64,000 nucleotides of DNA from Psychrosphaera sp. F3M07 (GCF_018860345.1 NZ_JAHKPJ010000020.1:168550-232549), one strand, 5' to 3'; positions 8,013 to 17,052 are shown, counted from the stretch's first letter. Notes: a model not told the origin generated them from the letters alone. Made by a program: numbers and translations.

Positions 8013-9134
8013 ATGACCATACAACAAGATTTAGCATTAGAACAAACTGACTTAGACATAGGTATTGTTGCCCTTACTGACTGTGCGCCACTGGTAATGG
8101 CAAAACATTTAGGCTTTTTTGAGCAATGGGGCTTACAGGTAAACTTGCATATCCAACATTCTTGGGCGACTGTCAGAGACAGGTTGCATACAGGCCTGTT
8201 AGACGCAGCTCAAATGTTAGCTCCAATGCCGCTAGCCAGTACATTAGGGTTAAATGGTGCAAAATGTGATGTTATTAACGCGTTTAACTTAAGCATGAAT
8301 GGCAATGGCATTACGTTATCCACTGCGTTATTTGAACAGATCAAGCAACTTAATAATGGTCAAGAACCTGTATTACCGCTTGATTCTTCATGGATAAAAC
8401 AAATCGTACAAAACAAACGTGATAACGGCCAAGCCAAATTAAGGTTTGCTGCGGTCTATCCGTACTCATGTCACCTATTTCAATTAAGAGATTGGTTATC
8501 TATTGCTGAAATAGACGTAGATAATGACATAGAAATTATCATCATTCCGCCAACCGAAATGACAGCGGCGTTAGAAAATGACGAAATAGATGGTTTTTGC
8601 GTTGGCACACCTTGGAATACTAAAGCAGTAAGAGCTGGCATTGGCGCCACCGTGATAACTTCATGTGATATCTGGCAAGAAGCCCCTGAAAAAGTGCTAG
8701 CCGTAACCTCACAATGGCAACAACAACACCCAAATACATTTATAGCGCTGTTAGCCGCAGTACAACAAACCTGTGAATGGCTAAACTCCACCGCTAATCG
8801 ATTTGAAGCAGCTGCCGTTTTACAAACTTACTTAGGCGAACCGCTTGATGTTATTGCACCGTCATTAATTGGCAGTTGTCTAACGACGCAAAATGGAACA
8901 CCAAGGAATATTCCTGCATATAATCGCTTTATTAGTAAAGATGCTAATTTACCCAAGTTAAGCCAAGGTCGAGTTCTTTTGGATAAAATGGCGACGGCTC
9001 ATCAGTTACCACATGACTTTACTCAAGCGCAAAAACAACAGTTATTAAAGGACGTCTACCGACCTGACTTATACAAAAGCATGTTAGATATGAAAAAAAA
9101 GATGACCCAATTAGGTGACATTCAATACAGCTAA
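8013..9134 (+). CDS. nasS: NasS-type nitrate sensor (NrtA-like fold, cytoplasmic)
   Basis: Protein of 373 residues related to the NrtA/CmpA nitrate-binding proteins (GIVALTDCAPLVMAKHLGFFEQWGL, AAQMLAPMP, NGNGITLS, VGTPWN, YRPDLYKSML) but lacking a signal peptide, as expected for cytoplasmic NasS that sequesters NasT in the absence of nitrate. An ATG at 8013 is chosen because GGTGGAG lies 8 bases upstream; a GTG at 7998 would add five residues overlapping nasT. Position directly after nasT supports the role. The periplasmic paralogue NrtA is encoded at 43473-44900. Confidence 0.9.
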   Translation: MTIQQDLALEQTDLDIGIVALTDCAPLVMAKHLGFFEQWGLQVNLHIQHSWATVRDRLHTGLLDAAQMLAPMPLASTLGLNGAKCDVINAFNLSMNGNGITLSTALFEQIKQLNNGQEPVLPLDSSWIKQIVQNKRDNGQAKLRFAAVYPYSCHLFQLRDWLSIAEIDVDNDIEIIIIPPTEMTAALENDEIDGFCVGTPWNTKAVRAGIGATVITSCDIWQEAPEKVLAVTSQWQQQHPNTFIALLAAVQQTCEWLNSTANRFEAAAVLQTYLGEPLDVIAPSLIGSCLTTQNGTPRNIPAYNRFISKDANLPKLSQGRVLLDKMATAHQLPHDFTQAQKQQLLKDVYRPDLYKSMLDMKKKMTQLGDIQYS

Positions 9135-9143
9135 TAACGATTT

Positions 9144-9160
9144 AGCACCAATAACGTGCA
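9144..9160 (+). promoter_or_regulatory. NtrC-like site upstream of nasA
   Basis: AGCACCAATAACGTGCA matches TGCACC-N5-GGTGCA at 10 of 12 positions by eye. It lies 86 bp upstream of the sigma-54 element at 9246-9261. Confidence 0.55.
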
Positions 9161-9245
9161 AGGTTAAATAATGGCTTATTTACTTCAATAACACTAAAGC
9201 TATTAATAACAGAGAGTTAGGATAAATATTCAGTTTCTTTTTTAC

Positions 9246-9261
9246 TGGCATATAACTTGTT
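9246..9261 (+). promoter_or_regulatory. candidate sigma-54 promoter of nasA operon
   Basis: TGGCATATAACTTGTT matches the -24 TGGCA and -12 TTG elements at correct spacing, with T for C at the final -12 position. Predicted start near 9273 gives a leader of about 158 nt. Confidence 0.5.
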
Positions 9262-9277
9262 ACTTAATAACCATAGC

Positions 9278-9311
9278 CGAATAATAAATACCCTGTTTAG
9301 ACTATTATTCG
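9278..9311 (+). other. nine-bp perfect inverted repeat at the nasA leader start
   Basis: CGAATAATA (9278-9286) pairs with TATTATTCG (9303-9311) around a 16-nt loop. It would be the first hairpin of the nasA leader if transcription starts near 9273. A second short hairpin (AGAGT/ACTCT, 9322-9337) follows before the NasT-type hexaloops. Confidence 0.5.
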
Positions 9312-9349
9312 ACATTAGCTAAGAGTGATAAAACTCTGAATTATTAGCT

Positions 9350-9419
9350 CCTCAATGTTGAGGTACAAATTTAAATTTTTAAGCAAAGGCGCTTCCTTAA
9401 TGGTTGTCGCCTTTTTTTT
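9350..9419 (+). promoter_or_regulatory. NasT-responsive (ANTAR) antitermination leader of nasA
   Basis: Two short hairpins with hexaloops having A at position 1 and G at position 4, the ANTAR-target signature. P1 is CCTC/GAGG closing AATGTT (9350-9363). P2 is AAGC/GCTT closing AAAGGC (9381-9394). The 5' arm of an intrinsic terminator (AAAGGCG 9385-9391 with CGCCTTT 9408-9414, then eight T) overlaps P2, so P2 and the terminator are mutually exclusive. NasT binding to P1-P2 should allow read-through into nasA. Confidence 0.85.
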
Positions 9420-9430
9420 GTGAGTAATAC

Positions 9431-12193
9431 ATGACCCAACAATTTGAACAGAAAATAGTAAGATCAAGTTGCCCGTACTGTGGGGTAGGTTGTGGCGTGG
9501 ATGTCACTACAATAAATTCAGTTCCATCTGCAGTTAAAGGCACTGAAACTCATCCAGCTAATTTAGGCCGATTGTGTGTCAAAGGTTCTAATCTAATACA
9601 AACCGTTGATTTAGACGGCCGTTTGTTACATCCAATGATTGCTGACAAACCTGTAGACTGGGAACAAGCGACACTACATGTTGCTGATAAATTTCAACAA
9701 ACCATAAAAAAATACGGCCCTGACTCCGTGGCCTTTTATGTTTCTGGGCAACTGTTAACTGAAGATTATTATATTGCCAACAAGCTAATGAAAGGATTTA
9801 TTGGTTCTGCCAATATAGATACCAACTCACGTTTATGTATGTCCTCAGCAGTAGCCGGTTACAAACGTGCTTTTGGTTCTGATACTGTTCCGTGCAGTTA
9901 TGAAGATTTAGACCATACCGAATTATTAGTCTTAGTGGGTTCTAATGCGGCTTGGACTCATCCTGTTTTATTCCAGCGTATGGAAAAGGCCAAATTGGCG
10001 AACCCTGACGTTAAAATCATTGTTATTGACCCAAGACGTTCCGCCACCGCTGAACTAGCCGATTTTCACTTGCCTTTAAAAGCAGGCAGTGACGTTGCTT
10101 TATTTAACGGTTTATTACATTACTTGATTCAACATAATGCGATAGACAATAACTATATCAATGCTCATTGTGAAGGTTGGTCTACAATGGCTGCGGGAGT
10201 GGCTCAGAGTGATATAGACAATACGGCTTTGTTATGTGATTTGAGTCCTGAACAACTCACTCAATTTTATCAATTATTCGCTGATTCAAAATCCAGTGTG
10301 ACTTTTTACTCTCAAGGTGTGAACCAATCTAGCCAAGGTGTAGATAAATGTAATGCCATTATTAACTGCCATTTAGCTACCGGTAAGATTGGTAAATTAG
10401 GCTCAGGTCCGTTTTCTATTACCGGACAACCTAATGCTATGGGTGGTCGTGAAGTGGGTGGTTTAGCAAATATGTTAGCGGCCCATATGAATATTGAAGA
10501 TCAAAGTCACCAACAATTAGTGCAAGAGTTTTGGCAGTCACCCACTATTTGCACTAAAGCGGGTGCTAAAGCCATAGACTTGTTCGACAAAATTAACTCC
10601 GGCGAGATAAAAGCCGTTTGGATAATGGCAACCAACCCACTGGTGAGTTTGCCAAACCGAAACGTTATTGAACAAGCTCTGAAAAAATGTGAGTTTGTTG
10701 TGGTATCAGACTGCATGGAAAAAAATGATACCTTAACCTATGCAGACGTTAAATTACCTGCAACAACATGGGGTGAAAAAGACGGTACAGTTACTAACTC
10801 GGAACGAAGAATTTCTCGTCAAACTGGTTTAATGCCAGCACCAGGGCAAGCTAAACATGACTGGCAGATCATCCGTGATGTCGCCCACAAAATGGGTTAT
10901 AAAAGCCACTTTGACTACCAAAGTGCGGCTGATATTTTTAAAGAACATGCCGCCTTATCTGGTTATAAAAATGGATCACATGGTTATGCAGTACGTGACT
11001 TCGATATTTCTGGTTTAAGTACGTTAAGCCTTAATGAGTATAACCGTCTTACACCTGTTCAATGGCCGGTAAACAGTACTTATCCAAATGGACGCCAACA
11101 TATTTTTGATGACGGCCGGTTTTATACACCATCTCAAAAAGCCCAATTTATTAATGTTGTCGCGCAATTGCCGCAACAAACACCAACAACAGAATTTCCG
11201 TTAATTTTGAACTCAGGCCGTTTAAGAGATCAATGGCACACTATGAGCCGAACAGGAAAATCAGCGGCATTAGCCAAAAATATCAAAGAACCATTTTTGT
11301 TTATTAATCCTCAAGAAGCCGAACAATTAGGATTAAACAAATCAGACTTAGTAAAAGTCACCAGTCCATATGGTGAAGTTCTTTTACCACTGCAATTTGA
11401 TAAAGGGTTAAAAGTTGGCAACGTGTTTGCCCCAATTCATTGGAGTCAGTTAACTGCACCCACCGCTAATATTTCTAAATGTTTTGGTTCTTTTGTTGAC
11501 CCAATTTCTGGTCAGCCAGAAAGTAAATTTACTGTAGTCAAAATAGAAAAATATAACACCGAACAATTCATTCAATGTTTTTCAGATGCTGAATTTGAAC
11601 CTAACAGTGATTATTGGGCAAAAGTAAAAATAACCTCAGGTTTTGAATACATTTGTGCCAACTCATTACCTATCGATTTAGCCATAAACTGGTGTCGCGA
11701 TAATACCGATATTGCTGGTGACTGGAGTTATTTTGAAAACAGCCAAAGTGGCATTAGAACGGTACTTTGCATTAAAGACGACAAATTACAATTTGCTGCA
11801 TTTTTAGCGTCATACAAACCAGAAATAAATGCTGATTGGGTAGAAAGTTTATTTGACCAACCTAGCGTTACGGTTGAACAAATCAACCGAATTTTACGTG
11901 CTGACGTAGAGCAGAACTTTTTAAATGGCAAAACCATATGCAGCTGCTTCAAAGTAGGTGAAACCCAAATTATCAATGCCATTGTTGATCACAATGACAA
12001 TACCACTGAGTTATTAGGCGAACGCCTTAAATGTGGAACCAATTGTGGTTCATGTAAAAGTGAATTAAGAACACTGATCAACGAACACGGACAAAAAGAC
12101 ACACAACAAACTAACGTCATATCTACTGTAAGAGATAATGTTACGGCATCTAAAAATGCCAAGTTAGTGCAAATTCCAATTACTGAAATATAA
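9431..12193 (+). CDS. nasA: assimilatory nitrate reductase catalytic subunit
   Basis: Cytoplasmic molybdenum enzyme of 920 residues reducing nitrate to nitrite. N-terminal 4Fe-4S domain with cysteines in SCPYCGVGC and LCVKG; Mo-bis-MGD catalytic domain (about 60-480, NSRLCMSSAV); dinucleotide-binding domain (about 590-700, LNSGRLRDQWHTMSRTG); and a C-terminal BFD-like 2Fe-2S domain (C837-x-C839 and C872-x2-C875). The long form with the extra Fe-S domain is typical of gammaproteobacterial NasA, which takes electrons from a separate NADH or flavodoxin-type donor; none is encoded next to it. First gene of an operon with cobA and a TrpD2-like gene, controlled by a NasT leader. Confidence 0.95.
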   Translation: MTQQFEQKIVRSSCPYCGVGCGVDVTTINSVPSAVKGTETHPANLGRLCVKGSNLIQTVDLDGRLLHPMIADKPVDWEQATLHVADKFQQTIKKYGPDSVAFYVSGQLLTEDYYIANKLMKGFIGSANIDTNSRLCMSSAVAGYKRAFGSDTVPCSYEDLDHTELLVLVGSNAAWTHPVLFQRMEKAKLANPDVKIIVIDPRRSATAELADFHLPLKAGSDVALFNGLLHYLIQHNAIDNNYINAHCEGWSTMAAGVAQSDIDNTALLCDLSPEQLTQFYQLFADSKSSVTFYSQGVNQSSQGVDKCNAIINCHLATGKIGKLGSGPFSITGQPNAMGGREVGGLANMLAAHMNIEDQSHQQLVQEFWQSPTICTKAGAKAIDLFDKINSGEIKAVWIMATNPLVSLPNRNVIEQALKKCEFVVVSDCMEKNDTLTYADVKLPATTWGEKDGTVTNSERRISRQTGLMPAPGQAKHDWQIIRDVAHKMGYKSHFDYQSAADIFKEHAALSGYKNGSHGYAVRDFDISGLSTLSLNEYNRLTPVQWPVNSTYPNGRQHIFDDGRFYTPSQKAQFINVVAQLPQQTPTTEFPLILNSGRLRDQWHTMSRTGKSAALAKNIKEPFLFINPQEAEQLGLNKSDLVKVTSPYGEVLLPLQFDKGLKVGNVFAPIHWSQLTAPTANISKCFGSFVDPISGQPESKFTVVKIEKYNTEQFIQCFSDAEFEPNSDYWAKVKITSGFEYICANSLPIDLAINWCRDNTDIAGDWSYFENSQSGIRTVLCIKDDKLQFAAFLASYKPEINADWVESLFDQPSVTVEQINRILRADVEQNFLNGKTICSCFKVGETQIINAIVDHNDNTTELLGERLKCGTNCGSCKSELRTLINEHGQKDTQQTNVISTVRDNVTASKNAKLVQIPITEI

Positions 12194-12206
12194 GCGTAGG
12201 TGCATC

Positions 12207-13112
12207 ATGTTTAATTTAACATTTGGCTGGTCTAATTTAACCTTTTCTCGTTTGTTTAGTTTTGCAGCACACAAACAAACAAACTTAGGTTTAGCGCAAT
12301 CACATACTAAAGCGACTAAAAAAAATAATGCTGTAGGTCAAGTATTTTTAGTGGGTTCAGGACCTGGTGATGCAGAACTATTAACCTTAAAAGCGTACAG
12401 ATTGTTGCAGACTGCCGATGTTGTGATGTATGACTGGTTAGTAAGTCCTGACATCGTTAACATGATCCCAAAACATGTTGAAAAAGTATTTGTTGGTAAA
12501 AAATGTGGTCGTCATAGCATGACCCAAGATGAGATCTGCCAACTGTTATCACGCCGCGCTTTGGCAGGACAAGATGTTGTACGTTTAAAAGGTGGAGATC
12601 CATCTATCTTTGGTCGTGCTGCCGAAGAAGTCGAACACCTTCAACAACACAATATTGATTTTGCCATTGTACCTGGTGTAACCGCTGCCTCTGGTTGCGC
12701 AGCTTGGTCTGGTATTCCTTTGACTCACCGTGATTGTGCACATTCAGTACGTTTTATAACTGCACACTTTAAAAGTGAAGATATAGAATCAGATTGGAAA
12801 AACTATGCGGAGTCGAGTGATACCTTAGTATTTTATATGGGACTGAATAAAGTTAAACACATAGCTGAAAACCTTATTTCATATGGTAAAAATGCGACTA
12901 CACCTATGGCTATTATTGACCAAGGTACAACAAACAATCAAAAAACCTATATTTCTGATTTAGCTAACATTGAACAAGTATTAAATAGTGAAAATATTGT
13001 TGGTCCTGCTTTGATTGTGGTTGGCGATGTTATAAATTACCAAGCTCAAGTAAATATCGAATTATTAACAACAGACTTAACTAACAAGAAGTCAAAACTT
13101 GCTGCGGCATAA
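12207..13112 (+). CDS. cobA: uroporphyrinogen-III C-methyltransferase
   Basis: SAM-dependent methyltransferase of 301 residues that makes precorrin-2, the first step to siroheme needed by nitrite reductase NirB. Conserved motifs: VGSGPGDAELLTLKA (SAM loop), VRLKGGDPSIFGR, VPGVTAASGCAAWSGIPLTHR and YMGL. There is an unusual N-terminal extension of about 45 residues before the catalytic fold (starts at AVGQVFLVG) with no recognised motif. SD AGGTG precedes the ATG. It lies 13 bp after nasA. It supplies the complete methyltransferase that the CysG-like protein at 58466-59431 lacks. Confidence 0.93.
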   Translation: MFNLTFGWSNLTFSRLFSFAAHKQTNLGLAQSHTKATKKNNAVGQVFLVGSGPGDAELLTLKAYRLLQTADVVMYDWLVSPDIVNMIPKHVEKVFVGKKCGRHSMTQDEICQLLSRRALAGQDVVRLKGGDPSIFGRAAEEVEHLQQHNIDFAIVPGVTAASGCAAWSGIPLTHRDCAHSVRFITAHFKSEDIESDWKNYAESSDTLVFYMGLNKVKHIAENLISYGKNATTPMAIIDQGTTNNQKTYISDLANIEQVLNSENIVGPALIVVGDVINYQAQVNIELLTTDLTNKKSKLAAA

Positions 13113-13128
13113 TGGTAAACCAACGTAA

Positions 13129-14109
13129 ATGAATGAATTTTCGCAATACATAAAACTCATAGGTAAAGGTAAAAAGTCAGGTAAGTATTTAACCCAAGAA
13201 CAAGCGAATGACGCGTTTCATTTGTTGTTAACTGGGCAAGCTGAACCTGAGCAAGTCGGTGCCTTTTTAATGTTATTGCGAGTTAGAGAAGAGTCAGAAC
13301 AAGAATTAGCGGGATTTGTGCAAGCAGCCCGTGAATATTCACCATTAGCCATACAGCAAATTAACGCCGACCTCGATATGGGTTGTTACGCTGGTAAACG
13401 TCGTCATTTACCTTGGTTTATATTAGCTATGTTATGCCTAGCTCAATCCGGTAAACGAATATTTTTACATGGTTGCAAAGAACCTGACTCTAACCGTTTA
13501 TATATACCTGACGTGTTTAAAACGTTAAACATTCCAATTTCACAAACGGCAGAACAAGCAAGTTCACAGCTAGACAAAATCGGATTTGCTTATATGGATC
13601 TACAACAAGTAAATCCACAATTGAACGATTTAATTCAAATGCGTAGTTTGTTTGGATTACGTTCTCCTGCCAATACCTTAGCCAGAATGTTAAATCCTAC
13701 AGGTGCACCTTTTAGCTTTCATGGTGTTTATCATCGACATTTTGACGAACGCCACATCAATGTTGCCAAATTATTAGGGGACAAACATGTGTCTTGTATT
13801 CGCGGTGAGGGTGGTGAAGTAGAAGTAAACCCTGAACGAGGTTTTGTTCAACACTTGATACATAATGATGTAATCTCAGAACTGGAATTTCCAACCTTGC
13901 TGCCAAATTGGCAAATCAAACCTAGAAGTCTAACACCAGATGAATTAAGACAATGTTGGACTGGGGAACTTCAATTTGAATATGGCCAACAAGCAATAAT
14001 AGGCACCATCGCCTGTTACTTAACCTTGTTAGATTCCATTGATGTGGAGCAAGCATTAACAAAAGCCAAACAAATGTGGGCTGAACGCAACACCCAATTT
14101 GAATTTTAA
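13129..14109 (+). CDS. YbiB/TrpD2-family protein (anthranilate phosphoribosyltransferase-like)
   Basis: Protein of 326 residues in the glycosyltransferase family 3 superfamily: helical N-terminal domain (LIGKGKKSGKYLTQEQANDAFHLLLTG, VGAFLMLLRVREE) and a C-terminal nucleoside-phosphorylase-like domain (GLRSPANTLARMLNPTGAP, HGVYHRHF, RGEGGEVEVNPER). The usual TrpD anthranilate-site glycine motif is altered (DMGCYAGKRRHLPW), as in YbiB/TrpD2 proteins, which bind nucleic acids rather than making tryptophan. It follows cobA by 16 bp and recurs in nitrate operons of related bacteria by recollection, but its role there is unknown. Confidence 0.82.
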   Translation: MNEFSQYIKLIGKGKKSGKYLTQEQANDAFHLLLTGQAEPEQVGAFLMLLRVREESEQELAGFVQAAREYSPLAIQQINADLDMGCYAGKRRHLPWFILAMLCLAQSGKRIFLHGCKEPDSNRLYIPDVFKTLNIPISQTAEQASSQLDKIGFAYMDLQQVNPQLNDLIQMRSLFGLRSPANTLARMLNPTGAPFSFHGVYHRHFDERHINVAKLLGDKHVSCIRGEGGEVEVNPERGFVQHLIHNDVISELEFPTLLPNWQIKPRSLTPDELRQCWTGELQFEYGQQAIIGTIACYLTLLDSIDVEQALTKAKQMWAERNTQFEF

Positions 14110-14146
14110 TTAGGTTTCCACGCCAAATATATCCTGTTAACTATCT

Positions 14147-14173
14147 CTCTGACTTGCATTAGATAAGTTAGAG
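14147..14173. terminator. hairpin at the end of the nasA operon
   Basis: CTCTGACTT (14147-14155) pairs with AAGTTAGAG (14165-14173) with one G-T pair. No T tract follows, so if it is a terminator it is a weak one. Confidence 0.35.
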
Positions 14174-14249
14174 AATTTCACCTATAGTTAAAGAAACAAT
14201 GAATAAATCTCAATTGTCTTTTCAATTTACGTATTCTTCCAGGATGGTC

Positions 14250-15158
14250 ATGAAAAACACACTATACAAACAAAAAATATCATTCCCTTACGTATCTTTT
14301 TTTGTATTATTTTTTTTCTTCATTTCCAGTTCAAGCCACGCCTCAGACATAATAAAAATCAACCGAGGCCAGTCAGAAAAAGACATTCGTACAAATTATA
14401 CCTACACCGTATTAAATAAAGCCTTGATTGCCAGTATTCCTAAATATGGCGCATTTGGCATTGAGGTTACAGGATTTGAAGTCCCTAATCATCAGACTCT
14501 AAAAGAGTTAGTTAAAGGTGAGTTTATTAATGTGGCCATGGCGTTAACTACCGATGAATGGGAAGAAAAAAGCACGCCAATTCAGATCCCGATTAGACGA
14601 GGTATTTTTAGTTATCGTTTACTAGCCATCAACACGGCAAAAGCGGAAGTATTCAATAACATTCATACTTTAGAGCAGCTTAAAACCCTTACCGTTGGGG
14701 TTCGTAAAAGCTGGACCACACGTAAAGTCCTGACCAAATTGGGCTTTGAAGTTGCCGACGCATATTCATACGACTCTATCTTTGCCATGTTAGATAAAAA
14801 CCGCTTTGATTATATTCCAAGAGGCATTCACGAAATTTATGACGAGCTCGAAATTAGAAAAGTAGACTTACCTCATTTAATGGTTGAACCAAGGTTAGCC
14901 TTATATATTCCTTCGCCTTTTTATATGTTTGTCTCTAAAAGCACCCCACAAATCGCCGCGCGTCTAGAGTTAGGGTTAGAAAAAATGGTGGAAGATGGAT
15001 CACTACAATCATTATTTGAGCAATATTACGGAGCCTATATTGAAAAGGCCGACTTAGAAAATAGAACTATCATTCATCTTGGCAACCCACTTTTACCGAG
15101 TAAAACCCCATTGGAACGCAAAGAACTTTGGCACTCATTCTCAGTGAAAGCACAATAG
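14250..15158 (+). CDS. periplasmic substrate-binding-like protein, copy 1
   Basis: Exported protein of about 302 residues with a very hydrophobic signal peptide (FVLFFFFISSSSHA) and a family-3 solute-binding-type fold (GVRKSWTTRKVLTKLGFEV, RFDYIPRGIHE, ARLELGLEKMVEDGSL). ATG 14250 is chosen for its SD (AGGA five bases before); an upstream ATG at 14199 would bury the signal peptide. No permease or ATPase is nearby, so it may be a sensor or orphan binding protein. It is a paralogue of the next gene (shared PRG-H and AARLELGL segments). Ligand unknown; location next to the nitrate genes does not prove a link. Confidence 0.75.
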   Translation: MKNTLYKQKISFPYVSFFVLFFFFISSSSHASDIIKINRGQSEKDIRTNYTYTVLNKALIASIPKYGAFGIEVTGFEVPNHQTLKELVKGEFINVAMALTTDEWEEKSTPIQIPIRRGIFSYRLLAINTAKAEVFNNIHTLEQLKTLTVGVRKSWTTRKVLTKLGFEVADAYSYDSIFAMLDKNRFDYIPRGIHEIYDELEIRKVDLPHLMVEPRLALYIPSPFYMFVSKSTPQIAARLELGLEKMVEDGSLQSLFEQYYGAYIEKADLENRTIIHLGNPLLPSKTPLERKELWHSFSVKAQ

Positions 15159-15189
15159 TAAAAACAGTAATTAAAAACAAATAACCATA

Positions 15190-15241
15190 GGTTTACCCCT
15201 GTTAGTGACATTAATCGGTAAACTAAATTGACCATTTAGTT
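15190..15241. other. two hairpins between the paralogous binding-protein genes
   Basis: GTTTACC (15191-15197) pairs with GGTAAAC (15217-15223), and AACTAAAT (15221-15228) pairs with ATTTAGTT (15234-15241). The two share three bases, so they are alternative structures. No T run follows. Confidence 0.35.
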
Positions 15242-15285
15242 ACCTCTGTTAAACTGAAATTGTCTTCTTTATGTATTAAGTCCTT

Positions 15286-16215
15286 ATGACCTTTGAAACT
15301 GTATCCTGCAAAAAGACTTACCAATTATTAATCCTCTACATCTTTTTATTTAGCGGTATTGCACAGTCACAAGTTGAAGAATTACGGATCCCATTACCAC
15401 GTTCTGAATATGACATTTCCCATGATTACCATAAACAATTATTGTTATTAGCATTAAAACAAACTGAACAACCTGGCCAAGCCACGCAAATAAAAACCAC
15501 CGTTTCTCTGTCTCAAGGACGTGCGATAAAAGAATTAATTAAAGGGGATATGCTTGATGTATATTGGCTTGGCACTAGTAAACAGTTAGAAAGTGACTTA
15601 CTAGCGATTAAAGTTCCAACCACAAGAGGGTTAATTGGCTATCGTAAATTCATTATCCACAAAGACTCGTTAGACCGATTTAACAACGTAAAATCATTTT
15701 TTGATTTACAAAAGTTAAGTGCTTGCCAAGGAACCAACTGGCCTGATACTGAAATTCTCAAAGCTTCAGGGCTTGAAGTCACCACCACAACCATTTACGA
15801 AAATATATTTAAAATGTTAGACCTTAAACGCTGTGACTATTTTCCACGGGGTTATCATGACGCGCAAACCGAATTAAAATTAAGACGTAACTTGTATCCT
15901 AATTTAATCAGTTTTGAACAAGTCATGCTGCATTACCCGTTTGCCGTTTACTTTTTTACTAACAAAAATAATCATGAATTAGCAGCAAGGTTAGAACTAG
16001 GTTTAAAACAGCTGGCTAACAATGGCAGTATCGTGAAACTCATGCAGAGTCATCCGCTAACAGAAAATGTCTACCCTTTAAAAAATGAAATGGGTACGTT
16101 ATTTCTCGACATCCCCAACCCATTGTTATCCGACAATACAGACGTTAACGATCCTAAGTTGTGGATTTTACCCACTGACTTTAATATTTATTACCCTGTG
16201 GTTAAAAACCACTAA
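15286..16215 (+). CDS. periplasmic substrate-binding-like protein, copy 2
   Basis: Exported protein of 309 residues with a signal peptide (LLILYIFLFSGIAQSQ), homologous along its length to the preceding gene: both have an R(G/S)xxEKDI/EYDI start, a K-ELxKG segment, a GxRK/YRK segment, MLD-x-R-DY-PRG-H and AARLELGL. The second copy has gained cysteines (ACQGTNW, KRCDYF) that could pair. No transport partners nearby; possible ligand sensor or degenerate binding protein. The weak SD leaves the start slightly uncertain. Confidence 0.72.
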   Translation: MTFETVSCKKTYQLLILYIFLFSGIAQSQVEELRIPLPRSEYDISHDYHKQLLLLALKQTEQPGQATQIKTTVSLSQGRAIKELIKGDMLDVYWLGTSKQLESDLLAIKVPTTRGLIGYRKFIIHKDSLDRFNNVKSFFDLQKLSACQGTNWPDTEILKASGLEVTTTTIYENIFKMLDLKRCDYFPRGYHDAQTELKLRRNLYPNLISFEQVMLHYPFAVYFFTNKNNHELAARLELGLKQLANNGSIVKLMQSHPLTENVYPLKNEMGTLFLDIPNPLLSDNTDVNDPKLWILPTDFNIYYPVVKNH

Positions 16216-16242
16216 CGATAGCTTTAACGATTTCAACATTAA

Positions 16243-17052
16243 TTAACAAAGGTCCTGACTAAAATCAATCGCCATTACGTCTGGATAAATAAATCGGTAG
16301 TTAAGTCTGTGTTTAATTTTATTATTATCAATAACCTTAAATGCAACAACGTCGGTAGGTTCACAGGCTGCCGGCGTGACACCGAGTGACTGAGCAGCAT
16401 AGGTATAAAATTCTTTTTTATTTGGATGCGTATCCGAACATACATTAAAGTCTTCCGACCAAATATCGTCGTTAATTACTTGGCAAATGATCGGTAAACA
16501 ATCATCTCGGTGGATCAAATTTACTTTCGCTTGTGCATTTTTAATCACTTTGCCATTTCGAAAAAAACGTCCAGGGTGACGTTCGTAACCGATAAGACCA
16601 CTAAAACGAATTACCGTAGTCACAAATGCATCGGATTGCTTAAACAGCGACTCTATTTGATACAACGGATGTTCAATTAACTCTAAACCGTCTGACTCAG
16701 ATATAACGCTATTGTTGTCTGGATACACAGATGTAGAGCTGATAAAAATAACCTGCTTAATCGGTGAATGTTCAATTTTATCGATTAACGCTTTAAAGGC
16801 GGCAATGTTTTTATTAGTGATATTTACAACTAAAACGTCTGAGTTTAAAAACGCATTTACATCATCAGTTAAGTTTTCAATATCTACCAAAAAACCTGTT
16901 AGCTGGTTATAAGTGTCTAACCTCTGTTTTGAGCGAGTGGCAATATTCACATCCGCGCCAAATGCTTTCAATTCTTGTGCTAACGGATAACCCAACCAAC
17001 CACCGCCTAATACACTTATTTTCCGGTTAGTTAAATTTGTAAACGCCATCAT
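16243..17052 (-). CDS. NAD(P)-binding sugar epimerase-like protein (YeeZ-type SDR)
   Basis: Extended short-chain dehydrogenase-like protein of 269 residues. N-terminal Rossmann motif GGGWLGYPLAQEL, strand-loop VVNITN, then SSTSVYPDN, with the usual catalytic Tyr-x3-Lys replaced by YQIESLFK (Y-x3-... not a clear YxxxK). The C-terminal part binds substrate (VNLIHRDDC). Proteins of this type (YeeZ) lack a proven substrate. It converges on the binding-protein gene on the plus strand. Confidence 0.75.
   Translation of the reverse strand: MMAFTNLTNRKISVLGGGWLGYPLAQELKAFGADVNIATRSKQRLDTYNQLTGFLVDIENLTDDVNAFLNSDVLVVNITNKNIAAFKALIDKIEHSPIKQVIFISSTSVYPDNNSVISESDGLELIEHPLYQIESLFKQSDAFVTTVIRFSGLIGYERHPGRFFRNGKVIKNAQAKVNLIHRDDCLPIICQVINDDIWSEDFNVCSDTHPNKKEFYTYAAQSLGVTPAACEPTDVVAFKVIDNNKIKHRLNYRFIYPDVMAIDFSQDLC

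Noticed and set aside
9322-9337. AGAGT/ACTCT hairpin as the P1 element of the nasA leader
   Set aside because: Its loop GATAAA lacks A1/G4; CCTC/GAGG with AATGTT fits better and lies nearer P2.
7388-13112. Full nitrate reductase operon including nasT as one transcript
   Set aside because: A NasT leader with a terminator separates nasS from nasA, so at least two units exist.
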